Assembly (NCBI GenBank): GCA_023391095.1
Contig: JAEWBN010000021.1
Location: 1-64,000 of the forward strand
DNA: 64,000 nt
Source: Pseudomonadota bacterium
GTDB taxonomy: Bacteria > Pseudomonadota > Alphaproteobacteria > Rhizobiales > Devosiaceae
Direction of reading: 5' to 3'
Part shown: piece after piece, positions 61,370-64,000 of the stretch
Numbering within the stretch: the stretch's first letter is position 1
Layout: each line of letters opens with the position of its first letter
Notes under the pieces: generated by a model
What the model saw: only the letters and a program-made list of their open reading frames with translations
The model's database searches: none
What the model was told of the DNA's origin: nothing
Program-made: the position numbers and the translations under genes

Positions 61370-61849
61370 CTAGCCGCGGAGGGCCTTATCGATGGCCGCA
61401 ACATCGATCTTTTTCATGCTCATCATGGCCTCGAGGGCGCGCCGGGCTTCCTCGCCGCCGGCCGCCATGGCTTCCGACAGCGTGCGGGGGGTGATCTGCC
61501 AGGAAATGCCCCACTTGTCCTTGCACCAGCCACACATGCTTTCGGCTCCGCCATTGCCGACGATGGCATCCCAATAGCGGTCGGTCTCCTCCTGGTCCTC
61601 GGTCATCACCTGGAAGGAAAAGGCCTAGCTATGGGAGAAGGCCGGCCCGCCATTGAGCCCGATGCAGGGGATGCCCATGACCGTAAACTCCACGGTCAGC
61701 ACGGCGCCCGATACCGTCGAGGGATTGTCGGCGGGCGCGCGATGGACGCCGGTCACCCTCGTATCGGGAAAGGTCGCCGCGTAGAAATTGGCGGCCTCTT
61801 CGGCTTCGCTATTGTACCAGATACAAACCACGTTCTTGGCGTTCTGCAT
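61370..61849 (-). pseudogene. VOC/PhnB-family protein interrupted by an in-frame TAG
   Basis: The gene reads from ATG 61849 through MQNAKNVVCIWYNSEAEEAA and GLNGGPAFSHS to a TAG at 61625-61627 (codon 75), and continues in the same frame as AFSFQVMTEDQEETDRYWDA to a stop at 61370. In intact PhnB-like (3-demethylubiquinone-type VOC) proteins the interrupted place normally reads N/S-E-A-F-S-F-Q, so GAG changed to TAG by one base. Either a pseudogene, a sequencing error or readthrough. Internal starts could give separate fragments. Confidence 0.8.
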
Positions 61850-62026
61850 GGCGTTCTCCTCTTCTCCTGCAGGTCTCCCCTCGGCGACGAACCGCACTTC
61901 CAGGTTTCGACACCGGCCTATCCAATATCCTGACCGGCCCTGGCTCCATCCCGCGCTGGCGGCATCTGGCCCCTATCGTGGCCGGAAAAGCTCTGGCATC
62001 CTGCCCGTCCACGCGGAGACCTGCCC
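61850..62026 (+). promoter_or_regulatory. Divergent region before the small membrane protein gene
   Basis: 177 bases between the broken VOC gene and the plus-strand membrane protein. The ribosome site GGAGACC ends five to six bases before the ATG at 62027. No clear promoter boxes. Confidence 0.4.
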
Positions 62027-62476
62027 ATGACCGAAACCGTTGTCCTGCCCAACCATCCCGCCCCGCGGCGCAAGGGCACCTTTGTTCCGCCCCTGCTGGT
62101 CTTTCCGTTCGTGATCTACAATCTTGTCGTCTTCCTGTTCTTTGGCGGCAATCCGGCCAATTGGGGTTTCGGCATGTTTGCCATCCCCATGCCCTCGGGC
62201 ATGCCATGGGCCATCACGGCGGGGGACTTCCTGCTCGTGGTGGGCATCATCCTGCTGTTTTTCGAAGTGCTCAAGTCCACGGGCACGGCGCGGGCCTCCA
62301 TCGTCGAGCATATGCTCTCCATGGTGCTGTTCGTGCTGTTTCTGGTGGAGTTCCTGCTGGTCGGCGCGGCCGCGAGCTCGGTCTTCTTCCTGCTCATGGT
62401 GATGAGCCTGATCGACGTGGTCGCCGGCTTTACCGTCTCGATCACCAGCGCCAGCCGCGACGTCTCGATGGGCTAG
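62027..62476 (+). CDS. Four-helix membrane protein of unknown function
   Basis: A 149-residue protein with a basic, proline-containing N-terminus and four hydrophobic segments (about residues 21-40, 63-82, 93-113 and 117-137). I recognise no specific motif; similar small membrane proteins are frequent in Hyphomicrobiales. It overlaps the convergent next gene by four bases at their stops. Confidence 0.75.
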   Translation: MTETVVLPNHPAPRRKGTFVPPLLVFPFVIYNLVVFLFFGGNPANWGFGMFAIPMPSGMPWAITAGDFLLVVGIILLFFEVLKSTGTARASIVEHMLSMVLFVLFLVEFLLVGAAASSVFFLLMVMSLIDVVAGFTVSITSASRDVSMG

Positions 62477-62733
62477 ACCACGACGGTCTTGCGATATCCC
62501 ATGGGCATCCGCCGCTCGCCCATGCGGGCGCCGCGGGCATAGGCGCCAATGGCGCCCTCGGTGCTGGACAGGCGGCGCTTGCGCTGTGGCGGCAGACGGT
62601 CACGCGCGGCAAGAAGCTGGCTCACAAAGGCAGCATCGGCGCCGCTGCGCGCCAGCGAAGGACGTGCTCCGGCAGCGCTCTGGGCGACCGGCAGGTTTGT
62701 CCCGTCTGTCCCGTTCTGCTTCGCTTGGGCCAT
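62473..62733 (-). CDS. Small conserved-looking basic protein of unknown function
   Basis: About 86 residues from ATG 62733 (ATG 62745 or 62796 also in frame). The C-terminal half resembles a small rhizobial family: AAFVSQLLAARDRLPPQRKR, then RRMPMGYRKTVVV, with a helix followed by a basic stretch. Function unknown. It ends overlapping the membrane protein gene. Confidence 0.6.
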   Translation of the reverse strand: MAQAKQNGTDGTNLPVAQSAAGARPSLARSGADAAFVSQLLAARDRLPPQRKRRLSSTEGAIGAYARGARMGERRMPMGYRKTVVV

Positions 62734-62881
62734 CGACTGTACCATTCTGGGCGCGACCGTCCCGGAATGGGACGATTTGCACACGAACTTGCCCATAGAG
62801 GGGCAAGCGTCGTGCCAGATGATAACAGTCTGTTAACGTATTGCGATCCCGCGTGACGATCACTTCACAGCGAAAATGGGC

Positions 62882-63655
62882 TCAGAAATTATCCTTGCCC
62901 TTGCGGATGGCTGCGAAAACCTCCGCCGGATCGGCCCCTTCGAGCCCGTAAAACCGGGCCAGTTCAGGGGCATCAGCGCGCATGAAGGGGTTGGCCTTCT
63001 TGTCCTCGCCCAAGTTGAACGGAATGGTCGCGCGACCCGCCAGCCGCAGGGCCTGAACCTCGGCGGCACGGGCCTTTAGCGCCTCATTGTCGGGGTCGAT
63101 GGACAGCGCAAAGCGGGCATTGCTCTCGGTATATTCGTGGCCGCAATAGACCAGCGTGTCGTCGGGCAGGGCGCGCAGGCGCTTGATCCCCTCCCACATC
63201 GGGCCCGGCGTACCTTCGAACATTCGGCCGACGCCCAGCGAAAACAGTGCATCCGCCGAGAACAGGTGCCCGCCCTCGGCATTGTAGAACACGATGTGAC
63301 CCAGCGTATGACCGGGCGTTTCCATCACGGCAAAGCGCGTCTCGCCCAGGTCCACCGTGTCGCCATCCTTGACCAGTTCATCGAGGCCCTCGATCTTATC
63401 GGCTTCCGCCGCCGGGCCGACGACACGCGTTCCAAAGGCAGCCTTGAGTTCGGCAATGGCTTCGACATGGTCGATATGGTGGTGGGTGATGAAGATGTCG
63501 CTCAGCGTCCAGCCGCGATGCAGGAGGGCGGTTCGGATGGCCTCGGCTTCAGGCGCGTCGATGGCGGCCGTCCGGCCGGTTGCCTCGTCATGCACGAGAT
63601 AGCCGAAATTGTCGCTGCGGGCCGAAAACACATCCACGATCAGGGCCAATGTCAT
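62882..63655 (-). CDS. gloB: Hydroxyacylglutathione hydrolase (glyoxalase II) GloB
   Basis: A 257-residue metallo-beta-lactamase-fold enzyme that hydrolyses S-lactoylglutathione in methylglyoxal detoxification. Metal motif THHHIDH at residues 57-63, then TPGHTLGHI, FSADALFSLG and CGHEYTESNARFA, with the C-terminal glyoxalase II domain ending DPAEVFAAIRKGKDNF. It completes the pathway that removes the product of mgsA after glyoxalase I (not in this window). Confidence 0.96.
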   Translation of the reverse strand: MTLALIVDVFSARSDNFGYLVHDEATGRTAAIDAPEAEAIRTALLHRGWTLSDIFITHHHIDHVEAIAELKAAFGTRVVGPAAEADKIEGLDELVKDGDTVDLGETRFAVMETPGHTLGHIVFYNAEGGHLFSADALFSLGVGRMFEGTPGPMWEGIKRLRALPDDTLVYCGHEYTESNARFALSIDPDNEALKARAAEVQALRLAGRATIPFNLGEDKKANPFMRADAPELARFYGLEGADPAEVFAAIRKGKDNF

Positions 63656-63747
63656 TCTCCTAACTGGTCAGATCTTTACGCTAGGCAGCCGGGCGCGGGA
63701 TGACAACCGCATTGGACAAGTTGGCCGCCGTTTGGCAAGTTTGCCGC

Positions 63748-64000
63748 ATGTCCAGCGATGTCGCCCGCCTCATCAGCTATTACAAGACCCCCTTGGGCCG
63801 AATGTCGCGTGCCCTGGTGCGCGACCAGATCGTTCCCCTGGCCGGCAATGTCGCCGGGCGGCGCGTCCTGGGCCTGGGCTTTGCAACGCCCTATCTGCGA
63901 TTTGCCCTCAAGCCAGCCGAGCGCGTCATCGCCTTGATGCCGGCCCGACAGGGCGCATCGGCCTGGCCGCGTGAAGGTCCGTCCTGCACGGTGCTCTGCG
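63748..64000 (+). CDS. SAM-dependent methyltransferase, N-terminal part (cut by window edge)
   Basis: From ATG 63748 the frame stays open to the window end (84 codons): MSSDVARLISYYKTPLGRMS, then GRRVLGLGFATPYLRFAL, which has the form of SAM motif I. A methyltransferase divergent from gloB is a common neighbour in Hyphomicrobiales. The rest of the protein is outside the window. Confidence 0.75.
   Translation, partial: MSSDVARLISYYKTPLGRMSRALVRDQIVPLAGNVAGRRVLGLGFATPYLRFALKPAERVIALMPARQGASAWPREGPSCTVLC

Overview
The window looks like chromosomal DNA of an alphaproteobacterium of the order Hyphomicrobiales (Rhizobiales), plausibly a Devosia-type organism. The evidence is high GC, a rhizobial-style che cluster (STAS protein, cheY, cheA, cheW, cheD, cheR, cheB, cheY plus a CheT-like gene), the mtgA-rpmF pair, a DUF442 (TIGR01244) protein, and a gene closely resembling the Brucella-type DXR-II enzyme. 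The genus is an inference from gene content only.

Layout. 1-96: the 3' scrap of an IS110-type transposase. 179-3056 (minus): overlapping coenzyme A operon panB-coaBC-panC. 3242-7296 (minus): polyamine ABC transporter potF-potG-potH-potI. 7731-9541: pseudouridine catabolism psuG-psuK. 9560-12382: a siderophore-interacting protein, an HPP membrane protein and the DXR-II/SAF-domain oxidoreductase. 12577-22025: chemotaxis cluster with an unrelated P-loop kinase inserted. 22269-35397: six consecutive chemoreceptor genes with different input modules (two dCache, one sCache-like, one short periplasmic domain, one PAS-PAS, one protoglobin) and near-identical signalling tips. 35464-35826: mgsA. 35940-41403: branched-chain amino acid type ABC system livG-F-H-M with a convergent binding-protein gene. 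41627-45985: glycine-betaine/proline type ABC system with two tandem binding proteins. 46107-50069: a DUF442 protein and pyruvate carboxylase. 50105-51950: small genes, including an Rnk-like protein preceded by a previously easy-to-miss 57-residue zinc-ribbon protein. 52041-53368: ispG with a translationally coupled 29-residue membrane peptide. 53400-57289 (minus): GST, PACE efflux protein, methyltransferase, YbaK, MOSC protein and ispA. 57365-59937: mtgA, rpmF, fumC. 59978-61281 (minus): DUF1989-YqcI/YcgG pair. 61370-61849: a VOC/PhnB gene broken by one in-frame stop. The right end holds two small unknown genes, gloB, and a methyltransferase cut by the window edge.

How it fits together. The central theme is signal transduction for motility: kinase CheA, coupling protein CheW, adaptation enzymes CheR/CheB/CheD, two CheY proteins and a candidate CheY phosphatase (CheT-like, QDxxxQ motif) next to seven chemoreceptors. 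Five of these receptors end in a xWxxF pentapeptide that would tether CheR/CheB. Around this lie four nutrient uptake or salvage systems (polyamines, pseudouridine, branched-chain amino acids, betaine/proline) and central metabolism (Pyc, FumC, methylglyoxal synthase, glyoxalase II). Three isoprenoid-pathway genes (DXR-II candidate, ispG, ispA) are dispersed in the window. No tRNA, rRNA, CRISPR array or prophage was seen.
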